Part shown: piece after piece, positions 18,632 to 27,156 of the stretch
Layout: each line of letters starts with the position of its first letter
How positions within the stretch are numbered: the first letter of the stretch is position 1
DNA from: Promethearchaeati archaeon
GTDB taxonomy: Archaea; Asgardarchaeota; Heimdallarchaeia; JABLTI01
Direction of reading: 5' to 3'
Assembly: GCA_013166835.1 (NCBI GenBank)
Contig: JABLTI010000001.1
Location: 22,852 to 86,851 of the forward strand
Length of the DNA: 64,000 bases
Position numbers and translations under genes: made by a program
The notes under the pieces: model-generated
Seen by the model: only the letters and a program-made list of their open reading frames with translations
Told to the model about the DNA's origin: nothing
The model's database searches: none

Positions 18632-18718
18632 ATGAACAGAACAAAACAAAAAATTAGAGAACAAGTCAGAAAGGAAATCGAACAAACCAGATTTAAGACA
18701 CTCTTAATTGGTTGTTAA
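18632..18718 (+). CDS. 28-residue basic microprotein A
   Basis: A 28-codon reading frame from ATG at 18632 to TAA at 18718, with CGGAGAAG (18618-18623 core GGAGAA) as ribosome binding site. The product is strongly basic and probably one amphipathic helix; residues 18-26 read QTRFKTLLI. It has a near-twin 35 bases downstream whose residues 17-25 read KARMKYLLM, so both share R-[FM]-K-x-L-L-[IM] near the C-terminus. Shared length, spacing, ribosome binding sites and the TATA box make translation likely. No family is recognised. Possible roles include RNA or ribosome binding, a membrane-associating peptide, or an antitoxin-like partner; none is shown. Confidence 0.6.
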   Translation: MNRTKQKIREQVRKEIEQTRFKTLLIGC

Positions 18719-18753
18719 AAAAAATCTGAAGAAAAATTTGGAGGACACTAAAA

Positions 18754-18840
18754 ATGTTGAAAAGAAAAGAACTTCAAAAGAAAATCAAGCAAGATAGAGA
18801 AAAAGCAAGAATGAAATATCTCTTAATGACTGGAAGATAA
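18754..18840 (+). CDS. 28-residue basic microprotein B
   Basis: A second 28-codon frame, ATG at 18754 to TAA at 18840, with a perfect GGAGGA ribosome binding site at 18740-18745 about eight bases before the ATG. The product begins MLKRKELQKKIKQDREK, is highly charged and ends in MKYLLMTGR. It aligns with microprotein A at the C-terminal R-[FM]-K-x-L-L-[IM] pattern, suggesting duplication. A short inverted repeat (CTGCAA near 18845, TTGCAG about 20 bases on) lies just after the stop. Function unknown. Confidence 0.62.
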   Translation: MLKRKELQKKIKQDREKARMKYLLMTGR

Positions 18841-18919
18841 TCGATCTGCAATACTATCAAATAGCTTGCAGAATCATCTTTCATACCAATATTGTTAATT
18901 TTAATATCGTTATTGTTAT

Positions 18920-20041
18920 TCAAAAATCGATTTTATAAACTACCTTCTCACGAAAACCTGTTGTTACAGTTATGTAGCCACTTAATAATTGATTCAATTC
19001 CTTATCCCCTGTGTCAACAAGAAAAGGTCGACCGTTTAGAGAGTTAATTTTCTGTTTAGTCGCTACAACAAGAATGTTATCTTTTCCTACTTCCCTAATT
19101 ACTTCTGAACTTATTTGCTGGTTACCTCTGCCAAACAAGTATCCTTGCCCTCCAATAGGTGTGATTATTAGTTTAGCTTTCTTCCCTCTTATGTGTTCAA
19201 GCAATCCTTTTTCGTTTAAATCCTTACCAATGAGTTTCTTTCCATGGATAAGGTCAACCCCTAGAAGGGTATAATCTAGCTTCAGTTTCTCCATGATCGG
19301 TCTCGTAGTTGTTCCTGGTCCAATAATATAGTAAAAATTCTCATCCATGTTTTCTATAATAACCTCAGCAATTGCTTCTTGAGCATAATTTTCGTTTCCT
19401 AAACTCCCGAATTTCATACCTTGGACATGTCTTTTCTCAAAAGGAATTTTCAAGTACCCATAAAGCTTAGCTGAAACAAAACCCGCTCTGAAAGCCTCTT
19501 CATCAATATCCATAACTTCTGCTTCTTTTATCTCTGTCACTTTTCCTTGGAGATAAAGAGCAGCAAGATCTCCCCCTCTCATTGGATTACAAGCGTAGAC
19601 AGCTGAATGCATTTTAACTCCCGTAGGGATACCTAAAACAACAAGGTCCTTGCCAACTGCACGATAGATATCTCTAGCAGTGCCATCTCCTCCAGCAAAA
19701 AGTAAAAGATCGATTTTTAATTCACTGAGGTCTTTTGCAGCTTGTTGAGTATCAGTTGCGGTAGTGTTTCCTTCTTCAATGGAACCAATCACTTTCGGTT
19801 TAAAGCCACAGGACTTTGCAGCATTTTCACCCATATTTCCAGGATAGGTGATTAATTCGATTTCATTTTTGAGGGAAGTAAGTCTTTCAATAGCTTCAAT
19901 TGCTCGTTTCGGTGATTCCAATTTTGCCCCAAGAGTCTTAGCTTGTTCCAAAATAGCTTGACCATCAGTTCCTTTTAGGCCAACTTTGCCACCCATGCCA
20001 GCAATAGGATTAACTATTAAACCTAGTTTCCTCAATTCCAA
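18920..20041 (-). CDS. ATP-NAD kinase family protein (COG3199-like)
   Basis: A 373-residue protein with the NAD kinase/diacylglycerol kinase fold. It begins [19 protein letters not shown] and has the nucleotide-binding [15 protein letters not shown] near residue 116, then [19 protein letters not shown], all typical of the archaeal ATP-NAD kinase/AcoX-like group. It may phosphorylate NAD to NADP, but substrate is unproven for this branch. TTG at 20041 follows an in-frame TGA, and TTG at 20035 is the only other nearby start. It is the last gene of a five-gene minus-strand operon with glycine dehydrogenase and two SDR enzymes, 17 bases after gcvPB. Confidence 0.85.
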   Translation of the reverse strand: MELRKLGLIVNPIAGMGGKVGLKGTDGQAILEQAKTLGAKLESPKRAIEAIERLTSLKNEIELITYPGNMGENAAKSCGFKPKVIGSIEEGNTTATDTQQAAKDLSELKIDLLLFAGGDGTARDIYRAVGKDLVVLGIPTGVKMHSAVYACNPMRGGDLAALYLQGKVTEIKEAEVMDIDEEAFRAGFVSAKLYGYLKIPFEKRHVQGMKFGSLGNENYAQEAIAEVIIENMDENFYYIIGPGTTTRPIMEKLKLDYTLLGVDLIHGKKLIGKDLNEKGLLEHIRGKKAKLIITPIGGQGYLFGRGNQQISSEVIREVGKDNILVVATKQKINSLNGRPFLVDTGDKELNQLLSGYITVTTGFREKVVYKIDF

Positions 20042-20058
20042 TCATCTTTTTAACAGAC

Positions 20059-21609
20059 TTACTTTTTATTCTTCTTCAGATAGGCCCTCCACGTAATAGC
20101 CCATCTTGCAGGATCATCTAAAGGTTCATGGTCATACTTATGAACAACACTTCTATGAGGAGCATTCTTAACTATCTCTGGATTCTCATATGCTTCTTTT
20201 ACCACTTGTTTCAGTCCTTCGATGTATTCATCGATCTCTTCTTTCGAGTAAGACTCTGTGGGTTCAAGAGTGAAAGGTTGAGGAACAATAAAGGGGTGAT
20301 GAGAAGACCACATATGAAATCCGAAATCAGCCATACGATACGTGACATCTTCAGTAGTTATTCCAGTGTCTTTGTAAAGTTGTTCCCAGCTGTAACGAAC
20401 TTGTTCTATACGATGTCTACCTTTCGCGTAAGGAGCGCTTGCCCCGCGAATTTCCAGCACTTTTTTCAAAAGATAATTGTTGTTAAGAACAGCAATGCGA
20501 GAAGCTTCAACTAAACCTTCACGACCTAAACTCATAATCCAAGAATAAGCCTTCAAAACAGCAGGAATAACACCATGAAAACCTCGAACTTTACCAATGC
20601 TCTTTGGAAGATCATGTTTGAAATAATACTTCTTTCCATCAAATTCTACTAAAGGAACAGGTAAATAATCAATAAATTCCTTAGTTGCTCCGAGAGCTCC
20701 GGAAGCTGGTCCTCCGCAGCCATGTGGTGAAGAAAAGGTTTTGTGTAGATTAAAGAAACAGAGATCGAATCCCGCTTCTTTCGCTCTTGTAATTCCCAGT
20801 AAACCATTAGCATTTGCTTGGTCATACCCGCAAATCCCACCTGCTTCGTGAACAATTTTTGTAAATTCTTTGATTTGCGGATTAAAGATTCCAGTATCTT
20901 CTGGATTAGTAATTAGTAATCCCGCAGTTCTTTCTGAAACTACTTTTTTCAGGGCTTCGACATCTGGCAATCCATCTTCGTTAGGATAGATACTGATGAC
21001 TTTATACCCTTTTATATCCGGTGCAGCCGCATCAGAAGGATGTGAGAACATAGTGGTAATAATTTCATCTCGTTTTTCTCCTTCTCCTCTAGATTCATGG
21101 TAAGCTTGGATTATGGAAACTATTGTAAAAATTGCTTGACTCCCACTAGCTGGTTGAACTGTAAATTTATCCATCCCTGAGATTTCTCTCAGAAACAAGT
21201 CTAGTTTATACATTATTTCTAGGGTGCCTTGTGCTGTGCTTTCATCTTGCGATGGATGAAGTTCAGTGAATTTTGGAGAAGTGGCAAATTTCTCATTGAT
21301 TTTTGGGCTGTATTTCATTGTGCACGTTCCTTGTCCAATATCTACATTCAAGTCAGCACCAAGAGTTTGCTGGGACATACGAAGATAATGTTTGAGAACA
21401 CGCATTTGAGATATCTCTGGGAGATGCGGAGGTTGTTTTCTTCTCATTGATTCGGGGATTTTAGAAAATCCATCACCGACAATTTCCTCTATTTCTTTCT
21501 CAATCTTAGGAAATAGTATACCTCGTTCTCCTTTGTTACTTAATTCATAAATAACAGGTTCATCCCATTTTGCTTGATGAAAATTTCTTACTCCGATTTT
21601 TTTGGTCAT
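20059..21609 (-). CDS. gcvPB: Glycine dehydrogenase (decarboxylating) subunit 2
   Basis: PLP-binding half of the split P-protein of the glycine cleavage system; it decarboxylates glycine and passes the aminomethyl group to lipoyl-GcvH. The PLP lysine is in FFNLHKTFSSPHGCGGP near residue 288; SGSQAIFTI near residue 160 is also typical. At 516 residues it is of normal length or slightly long. It follows gcvPA by 26 bases, so the heterodimer halves are co-expressed. GcvT, GcvH and lipoamide dehydrogenase are not in the window. The ATG at 21609 is well placed. Confidence 0.95.
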   Translation of the reverse strand: MTKKIGVRNFHQAKWDEPVIYELSNKGERGILFPKIEKEIEEIVGDGFSKIPESMRRKQPPHLPEISQMRVLKHYLRMSQQTLGADLNVDIGQGTCTMKYSPKINEKFATSPKFTELHPSQDESTAQGTLEIMYKLDLFLREISGMDKFTVQPASGSQAIFTIVSIIQAYHESRGEGEKRDEIITTMFSHPSDAAAPDIKGYKVISIYPNEDGLPDVEALKKVVSERTAGLLITNPEDTGIFNPQIKEFTKIVHEAGGICGYDQANANGLLGITRAKEAGFDLCFFNLHKTFSSPHGCGGPASGALGATKEFIDYLPVPLVEFDGKKYYFKHDLPKSIGKVRGFHGVIPAVLKAYSWIMSLGREGLVEASRIAVLNNNYLLKKVLEIRGASAPYAKGRHRIEQVRYSWEQLYKDTGITTEDVTYRMADFGFHMWSSHHPFIVPQPFTLEPTESYSKEEIDEYIEGLKQVVKEAYENPEIVKNAPHRSVVHKYDHEPLDDPARWAITWRAYLKKNKK

Positions 21610-21635
21610 CTTTCTTAACTCCTTTCAAGTTCTCC

Positions 21636-23033
21636 TTAGTTCAAGCACTCATCCAAAGCTTGGACAAGTCGATCTATGTCCTCCTTTGTGTGCACTTCAG
21701 TTACACAATAGACTGCGCATTTCCCTAATTCAGAAAATTCTGCAGAGACATCTTTACCGCCGAAAATACCTTTCTTAAGCAAAGATTTGTTCACATTTTC
21801 TACCGTTTTACCGGAACCACTGAAATCCACGACAAATTCTTTGAAGTGAGGTGATTTCTGGAAAGGAATTTTTACTCCTTTTATTTCGGAGAGTTTCTTT
21901 ATTGCATACTGTGATTTTTGCAGAATTAGTTGGCCTAATTCTTGTAATCCTTGTGGTCCAACCAAAGCCAAGTAGACACCAGCAGTAATACCCCACAATG
22001 CTGCAGCTGTCCCTACATATTCTTTACCTTCTTCTCGACCATGAAAAGAAGTTCGATCATAAAACACATCACCAAAACCCCATTCGCCTTCAACAGCAGT
22101 TTTAGTAACACCAAATAACCTCGAAGGATACTCACTTACGAATTTTTCATCGTCATGAGTGCCGATAAATCCTGCGAGCCCCCCACCAAATTGCATGTGA
22201 ATACCAAAAGCTTGAACATCACCACATACAATATCCGCTCCGTAATTGCTTGGAGGAGCTAAAACACTCAAGGACATAGGATCTAATCCTACAATGCTTA
22301 AAGCACCGTGTTTATGAGCGATCTCTGAAATAATTTTGCCTTGATCATCTATACATCCTAAGTACGAGGGATTTTCAAAGTAAATACAAGCAGTTTTTGA
22401 AGATATTTTTGTTTTCAAGTCTTCAAGATCAAGTCGTCCAGTTTTCAAATTGAAGTCAACAAATTTTACCTCTACAACAGGTTTGCAATAGTTTTGAATT
22501 ATTTTGAGTCTATCTGGAGAAATAGATTTAGAAATTAATACTTCAGAACGACCGGTTATTCTTCCTGCCATGCGTATTGAAGTACTTGCAGCTTGCCCCC
22601 AATCAAAAGTTGGGATATTTACGACATCCATTTCTAAAAGATCACCCATCATGCTTGCGTACTCAAAACATGCTTGAAATCTTCCGTGATCTTCGTATGG
22701 TTCACCAGCGTACGCAGTCAAAAATTCCGATCGTTGATTGATTTCATCACAAATTGCTGGTACGTAATGTTGCCAACAATCGCCACCCAAAAAACTAAGA
22801 TTTTCCTGACAAGTCTTATTTTTCGCTAGGATTCCTTCCACATGTTTTTTGAGACCAAATTCCGAAGGAAAAGGATCGGGTAATTTCAGTTCACCTTTGA
22901 ACCTTAGATTCTCAGGAATGTCCTCGTAGAGTTCTTCTATATCCTTTACTCCAATTTCTTTCATCATTTTTGCCTTAACTTCTGGAACAGAATTCGGAAT
23001 GTAAGGATGAATGAGTTTCGTTTCTTTAACCAT
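21636..23033 (-). CDS. gcvPA: Glycine dehydrogenase (decarboxylating) subunit 1
   Basis: The N-terminal-half homologue of P-protein; it has the aminotransferase fold but no PLP lysine and pairs with GcvPB to form the active site. Recognised by HPYIPNSVPEVKAKMMKEIG at the N-terminus, SFLGGDCWQHYVPA (the usual G-x-G-x-x-x-H-x-x-P motif in altered form), the AYAGEPYEDHGRFQACFEY stretch and the long GDVQAFGIHMQFGGGLAGF motif. Length 465 fits the family. It lies 33 bases downstream of an SDR gene and 26 bases upstream of gcvPB. Confidence 0.94.
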   Translation of the reverse strand: MVKETKLIHPYIPNSVPEVKAKMMKEIGVKDIEELYEDIPENLRFKGELKLPDPFPSEFGLKKHVEGILAKNKTCQENLSFLGGDCWQHYVPAICDEINQRSEFLTAYAGEPYEDHGRFQACFEYASMMGDLLEMDVVNIPTFDWGQAASTSIRMAGRITGRSEVLISKSISPDRLKIIQNYCKPVVEVKFVDFNLKTGRLDLEDLKTKISSKTACIYFENPSYLGCIDDQGKIISEIAHKHGALSIVGLDPMSLSVLAPPSNYGADIVCGDVQAFGIHMQFGGGLAGFIGTHDDEKFVSEYPSRLFGVTKTAVEGEWGFGDVFYDRTSFHGREEGKEYVGTAAALWGITAGVYLALVGPQGLQELGQLILQKSQYAIKKLSEIKGVKIPFQKSPHFKEFVVDFSGSGKTVENVNKSLLKKGIFGGKDVSAEFSELGKCAVYCVTEVHTKEDIDRLVQALDECLN

Positions 23034-23066
23034 AAAATTAAACCACCAATAAATTGTACCTGTAGA

Positions 23067-23858
23067 TTAAGCTAATCCCCCACCATCTACAATAAGGAAC
23101 GTGCCTGTCACCCAACTTGAAAGGTCACTAGCAAGATAAAGAACTGCATGAGCGACATCTTTTACATCGCCTACTCGTCCAAGAGGTCTATCTGCTGCTT
23201 CTTTCATGAATTCTTCTACATCTAGCCCTAATTGTTTTGCTTCTCCTCGAAGTAGGGGAGTATCAACATCGCCTGGACAAACACAGTTAACACGAATCCC
23301 TTGCTTTCCAAAGTCAATTGCCATTGCTCGAGTCATATTTACAACTCCTCCTTTGGCTGCGCAGTAAGCAACCGCATTAGGTCCTCCTTTGATGCCCCAA
23401 CCTGAACCATTGTTAATAATACTCCCTCCTTTGCCTTCGATCATAATTGGAATTACGTATCGAGAAAGCAAGTAGACAGATTTTAGGTTAACATTAATCA
23501 TTAAATCCCAGTCTTTTTCCTCTAAATTCACAATGTTCTTTCGTCGCATTACTCCAGCATTATTAAAGAGAACATCTATTCTCCCAAACTCTTTGTGGAT
23601 CGCTTGAATTGTTTTCTTGCAATCGGAATCAGAGGAAACATCACAAAAGAGAAATTTAGATTTTCCACCCGATTTTTTAATTTTCTCAACTGCTTTAATG
23701 CCTTCAGACTCATTGATATCTAATATTACTACAGTAGCACCTGCTTCCGCTAATAGTTCGGCAGATGCTAATCCGATACCGGATGATCCTCCAGTTACAA
23801 TAGCAATTTTTCCATCTAAGGAAATCTGTTCTAATATACGACTATTTTTTGAAACCAT
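23067..23858 (-). CDS. Short-chain dehydrogenase/reductase (SDR) 1
   Basis: Classical SDR oxidoreductase using NAD(P). It has the TGGSSGIG cofactor loop near residue 22, NNAG at about 90 and the catalytic YCAAK near residue 155, followed by GKQGIRVNCVCPG and a C-terminal VTGTFLIVDGG. I start at the ATG at 23858, since the upstream TTG at 23867 lies too close to the only GGAAG ribosome binding site. The substrate cannot be read. Position directly before gcvPA/gcvPB and after a second SDR suggests a shared amino-acid or hydroxy-acid catabolic route. Confidence 0.88.
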   Translation of the reverse strand: MVSKNSRILEQISLDGKIAIVTGGSSGIGLASAELLAEAGATVVILDINESEGIKAVEKIKKSGGKSKFLFCDVSSDSDCKKTIQAIHKEFGRIDVLFNNAGVMRRKNIVNLEEKDWDLMINVNLKSVYLLSRYVIPIMIEGKGGSIINNGSGWGIKGGPNAVAYCAAKGGVVNMTRAMAIDFGKQGIRVNCVCPGDVDTPLLRGEAKQLGLDVEEFMKEAADRPLGRVGDVKDVAHAVLYLASDLSSWVTGTFLIVDGGGLA

Positions 23859-23900
23859 ATCTTTCAACTTCCATAAATTACATCATCTTTAATTCGAAAA

Positions 23901-24677
23901 TCACTCATCCATAGGAGTATAAGGACCAGCTGTTTCTCCACCATCGATAGCTATAGCTTGGCCAGTAATATAGGCTGCTTCTTTTGAAGCCAAGAACGCG
24001 AATAACCCCGCAACTTCTGCAGGTTCAGCATGACGTTGCAAAGGAATTTTAGCATTGACTACTTCTAACATTTCGGGAGTATATTCAGCTTTTTGCATCG
24101 GGGTTAAAACATAGCCAGGACAAATAGCATTAACTCTCAACCAGGGAGCAAATTCCAAGGCCAAAGTTTTAGCTAAAAGCATAACACCTGCTTTGGAGCT
24201 GTTATAGTCAGCGTAATATGCATGCCCTTCCATTCCATTTGTTGAGGCTGTTAACAAAACTACTCCAGAACGCTGCTTCTTCATTCGAAGAATTGCTTCT
24301 TTCGAACAAAGAAACATTCCATCAAGATTAACCCGGAGAACCTTGGACCATTGTTCATAATCAATTTTTAGAAAAGGATTACGGAAACTAACTCCAGCGT
24401 TAGAAATTAGGATATCAATACCCCCAAGGAGTTCATCCACTTGTTTGAATGCTTGCTCAACATCCTTAGGATTGCTCACATCAGCAAGCACTCCACCTGC
24501 TAATTCAGGAATTTCATCTGCTGCTCTATCTAGAGCTTCCTGATCCCAATCAATAATAACAACCTTGGATTTTTCAGCAATAAAACGTTCTGCCGTTGCA
24601 AACCCAATACCACTTGCCCCACCAGTTATGACAACTCTTTTCCCTTCAAGATCTTTGTAAATACCCAATTTTATCAC
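23901..24677 (-). CDS. Short-chain dehydrogenase/reductase (SDR) 2
   Basis: Classical SDR of 258 residues: TGGASGIG at residues 18-25, ISNAGVS near 92, the catalytic YNSSK near 157, then RVNAICPGYVLTP and the end motif ITGQAIAIDGG. The acidic residue at the end of strand 2 (VIIDWDQEA) suggests NAD rather than NADP. The start is GTG at 24677. It is the first gene of the glycine dehydrogenase operon. It is clearly diverged from the neighbouring SDR, so the two probably act on different substrates or as successive steps. Confidence 0.88.
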   Translation of the reverse strand: MIKLGIYKDLEGKRVVITGGASGIGFATAERFIAEKSKVVIIDWDQEALDRAADEIPELAGGVLADVSNPKDVEQAFKQVDELLGGIDILISNAGVSFRNPFLKIDYEQWSKVLRVNLDGMFLCSKEAILRMKKQRSGVVLLTASTNGMEGHAYYADYNSSKAGVMLLAKTLALEFAPWLRVNAICPGYVLTPMQKAEYTPEMLEVVNAKIPLQRHAEPAEVAGLFAFLASKEAAYITGQAIAIDGGETAGPYTPMDE

Positions 24678-25158
24678 ACCATGGTTTTGGATTGAATATT
24701 TTTATTAAAGCATTTCCAACAGCTATTCAAAACCACTACCCTCTTTGAAAGCAGCAACAGTTTAAAGAATTTATGATGAAAAAGGAGAACTTAATGTAAG
24801 AAGAATTAGATGTATCCCTCAGAAAACGAGGGACACACAGTCCAAAAAGAATATTTGATCAGCTCAAATATTCGCAGAGTTGGTCCTAGAAAGGAATTAT
24901 TTTGCCGGGGGGCGACAAAAGTAGACCTTGTGTGCCAATCTCTGATGTAGATATGGTTTCTCATTTCCTTTAAAAATCTCACTTCAACATCCAAATATAT
25001 TGAAAGAAAAAAAATCCAGAAATTATTTGTAAAAATAACTAGAAATCTATTTGAATTATGAACTTTCAAAAATAAGAAAAGAATTAAAAGTAATTACAGA
25101 GAGAAAGATAATAGTAAATAACCAATATATCGTATAAAACTAATATGGTGAAAATATT
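24678..25158. other. 481-base intergenic region with structured RNA candidate
   Basis: No credible protein gene. The region holds a start-stop element (AAAGGAG at 24781-24787, then ATG-TAA at 24794-24799), the structured patch described next, and AT-rich promoter sequence ahead of the gene at 25159, where GGTGA at 25145-25149 is the ribosome binding site. The minus-strand frame 24806-25069 crosses the hairpins and has no recognisable product. Confidence 0.5.
24815..24934 (+). ncRNA. Candidate structured RNA, three-way junction
   Basis: Several helices can be read by eye. TCCCTC (24815-24820) pairs with GAGGGA (24828-24833). CACACAG (24834-24840) pairs with CTTGTGTG (24927-24934) with one bulge and closes the rest. 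Inside it, GAATATTTGA (24849-24858) pairs perfectly with TCAAATATTC (24864-24873), a 10-bp hairpin with five-base loop. GGTC (24882-24885) can pair with GACC (24924-24927), enclosing TTTTG/CAAAA (24900-24904, 24916-24920) around a G6 run. The patch is richer in GC than its surroundings. I do not recognise an RNA family; the strand is a guess, since most helices also form on the other strand. Confidence 0.45.
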
Positions 25159-25482
25159 ATGACCGAAGAATCCGACTATTTCCATTTGTACATGAATACT
25201 GTTTCAGGTACACCCGAGCCGATCATACGTGGTGTCCTCTTGTTCTTCAAGAGCATTTTTTCAAACGAAGAATTATCCAGTATGGAGCGAGATATTTCAC
25301 ATCAAGATGCCTACAGTTTAGTTAGCACACAAAAGATCCTTAGCTCTCAATACGGTGTTGGTGATGAGACCATACGACAAATTTTGCAATTAATGAATAA
25401 AAAGTTCAAAGAAGCTATTGAAAAGAAAGAGATTACCTCTCGCAAACTTGACTTTATTCGAAACGTCAAGAAGAAACATTAG
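25159..25482 (+). CDS. Unknown small protein, 107 residues
   Basis: A soluble acidic-then-basic protein with no family I recognise. The middle is mostly helical (IIRGVLLFFKSIFSNEELSSM), and GVGDETIRQILQLMNKKFKEA near residue 74 could be a helix-turn-helix-like or protein-binding segment. The ATG at 25159 follows GGTGA at 25145-25149. It is alone on its strand, followed by a hairpin shared with the convergent gene at 25575. Codon use looks like its neighbours. Confidence 0.6.
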   Translation: MTEESDYFHLYMNTVSGTPEPIIRGVLLFFKSIFSNEELSSMERDISHQDAYSLVSTQKILSSQYGVGDETIRQILQLMNKKFKEAIEKKEITSRKLDFIRNVKKKH

Positions 25483-25497
25483 ATTCTATTTATTTAT

Positions 25498-25529
25498 GAA
25501 AGAGAAGGGAAAAAAATCCCCCTCCTTTC
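25498..25529. terminator. Possible bidirectional terminator hairpin
   Basis: Between two convergent genes, GAAAGAGAAGGGA, a run of A, then TCCCCCTCCTTTC can fold into an imperfect stem, with an A-run that is a T-run on the other strand. This fits a shared 3' end region. Archaeal termination depends mainly on T-runs, so the stem itself may be incidental. Confidence 0.35.
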
Positions 25530-25574
25530 ACGCATAGTATTTGACCAAGAACGGTTCATTAATTGATTTTTCTT

Positions 25575-26666
25575 TTATTTTTCATTACTTTCAGGAAAGA
25601 GGTTGTTCTCTTTCAGTTTATTTCTTAGATTAAATTCTGACCAAAATGTATAGGCAAGTGATCTAATAGGTATTGCTTCTTCTGGCTCTTCAGTATTTGA
25701 GCTTTCGACGAGGAAGAGTGTCAGCCATCCTGGTACAGATTCAGGATTGCGGAAATTGTAATCGAATTTTTCTTTTGCGAAATGCTTGGCGATGGACCAG
25801 ATTATTAACCTCGAAGCGAAATCCAAATCTTGATGTTTGATTAATTTAGATAATGCTTTTTTGAGGTCTTTTGATGAAGTGAAACTCGTGATGTACTTCT
25901 GGGTCATTGAAACAATTTCTAAATAATCTTTATTTCCGGAGATGATTGGGTCTTTCTTTAGCCGATTTAAGTTGTTTATCACGTTCAAATAGAAAACTCG
26001 TAAATCGTTTCCTTCTTTTTCAGGTTTTTTTACAAGAAGATTCCAAGCAATCAAGTCGTTTTCTGCTTTTGCTATTTCGAAGAGCTTGATCATTCTTTGA
26101 TAATCAAATCGTTTATTGATCTCTTCAAGTAGCTCTTTAGTGAATTTTCTGCCATTCTTTCTACAAAACGATTTAAAGATAGCAAGAATAAATCCTCTTC
26201 TTTTTCTGGGAGTGAGTTTAAGTTCTCCTCGTTCTTTCACGTATTTCTCCACTTTAGGGATAATCCTATAGCAGAAATCTTCTACTTCTCGAATTAATTC
26301 CACCGGGAAGAAGTCTCTTAGGAGATCAAAATCCTCTCGTATAGCTGTTGCTGTCTTATCATTCTTGCGAATGTATTCTAGCATACTAAAATAGCTTCTA
26401 TCTTTATGCTCTTTCTTGAGAATTTTTTTGAGATTCTCTTTTGAAACATATGACCCTAGTTGTATTTTACTTCTATAGGGTTTCACGCTTCTATCTGCTC
26501 GATTGAAGCTTACCAATTCAGCAGTTCTTTCCTTTTCAATATTTCCTTTCTTTTCTTTTCCACTCTCTTCGTAATTTGCCACATCAATCTTTGAAAAATC
26601 AATCCCAACAGGTAGTCTGGTGCTGCTGAAGTTTTCGTTGGAATAATTGATTGTGTTTTTGGACAT
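25575..26666 (-). CDS. Unknown basic helical protein, 363 residues
   Basis: A soluble, highly charged protein. The N-terminal 80 residues look unstructured; from about residue 95 it is almost all helical, with TPRKRRGFILAIFKSFCRKNG near residue 153 and several Lys/Arg-rich helices, ending in an acidic tail. The repeated helix pattern could be a cyclin-box or armadillo-like fold, which would suit a nucleic-acid or protein scaffold, but no motif fixes this. ATG at 26666. It has an unusually long (490-base) upstream region. No recognised function. Confidence 0.65.
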   Translation of the reverse strand: MSKNTINYSNENFSSTRLPVGIDFSKIDVANYEESGKEKKGNIEKERTAELVSFNRADRSVKPYRSKIQLGSYVSKENLKKILKKEHKDRSYFSMLEYIRKNDKTATAIREDFDLLRDFFPVELIREVEDFCYRIIPKVEKYVKERGELKLTPRKRRGFILAIFKSFCRKNGRKFTKELLEEINKRFDYQRMIKLFEIAKAENDLIAWNLLVKKPEKEGNDLRVFYLNVINNLNRLKKDPIISGNKDYLEIVSMTQKYITSFTSSKDLKKALSKLIKHQDLDFASRLIIWSIAKHFAKEKFDYNFRNPESVPGWLTLFLVESSNTEEPEEAIPIRSLAYTFWSEFNLRNKLKENNLFPESNEK

Positions 26667-27156
26667 TTTTTTGATCCTCGTTGTTCTTTTCTAAGTTATA
26701 ACTCTCGAAGATTAATCATAAGACTTCTCGAAGAAATTTTTTTCTTCCTTGTTTTCGCACCACGTTTTCTTTATGTCTTTCTTTTCCGAAAAGGTCTTTT
26801 TTGTCGGGTTATTTTTCCCAATACGGTCGTATTCTCTATTTTAATTTTGAAAGGAGTCTTTTCCAAGGTATTTTTTTCCCTATAAATTTATAGTGTGAAA
26901 GAAACTTTGCAAATTTATAAAAAAAATAATGCATTAATTTTAGCAAGATAATTCAATAATAAAAAAGAGTGATTTTCTCTAGGGAATAGTGGTTTTCTCA
27001 AGTATTCACTATCATTTTTTCTTTAAAAATCCCTCAAAAATTGTTTCTAGAGCATTTTCGGTTTCAATATGAAGAGGAGTACTTAATAATTCCAAGTAAA
27101 AATACACATTAAAGAACAAGTTTAGGTATATTATCATCCCCGGAGTCAACAAGCCC
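26667..27156. other. 490-base AT-rich divergent promoter region
   Basis: No credible gene on either strand. It separates divergent genes at 26666 and 27157. Visible elements: a 14-base perfect palindrome CTATAAATTTATAG at 26880-26893 that could serve as a TATA box in both directions, AATACGGTCGTATT near 26819-26832, and near 26970-27015 two near-copies of TGATTTTCTC within an ATAGTG/CACTAT inverted repeat. These could be operators; nothing proves it. Confidence 0.45.

Noticed and set aside
24806..25069. 87-codon minus-strand frame as a protein gene
   Set aside because: It runs through the hairpins of the RNA candidate, has no recognisable product and no good ribosome binding site.
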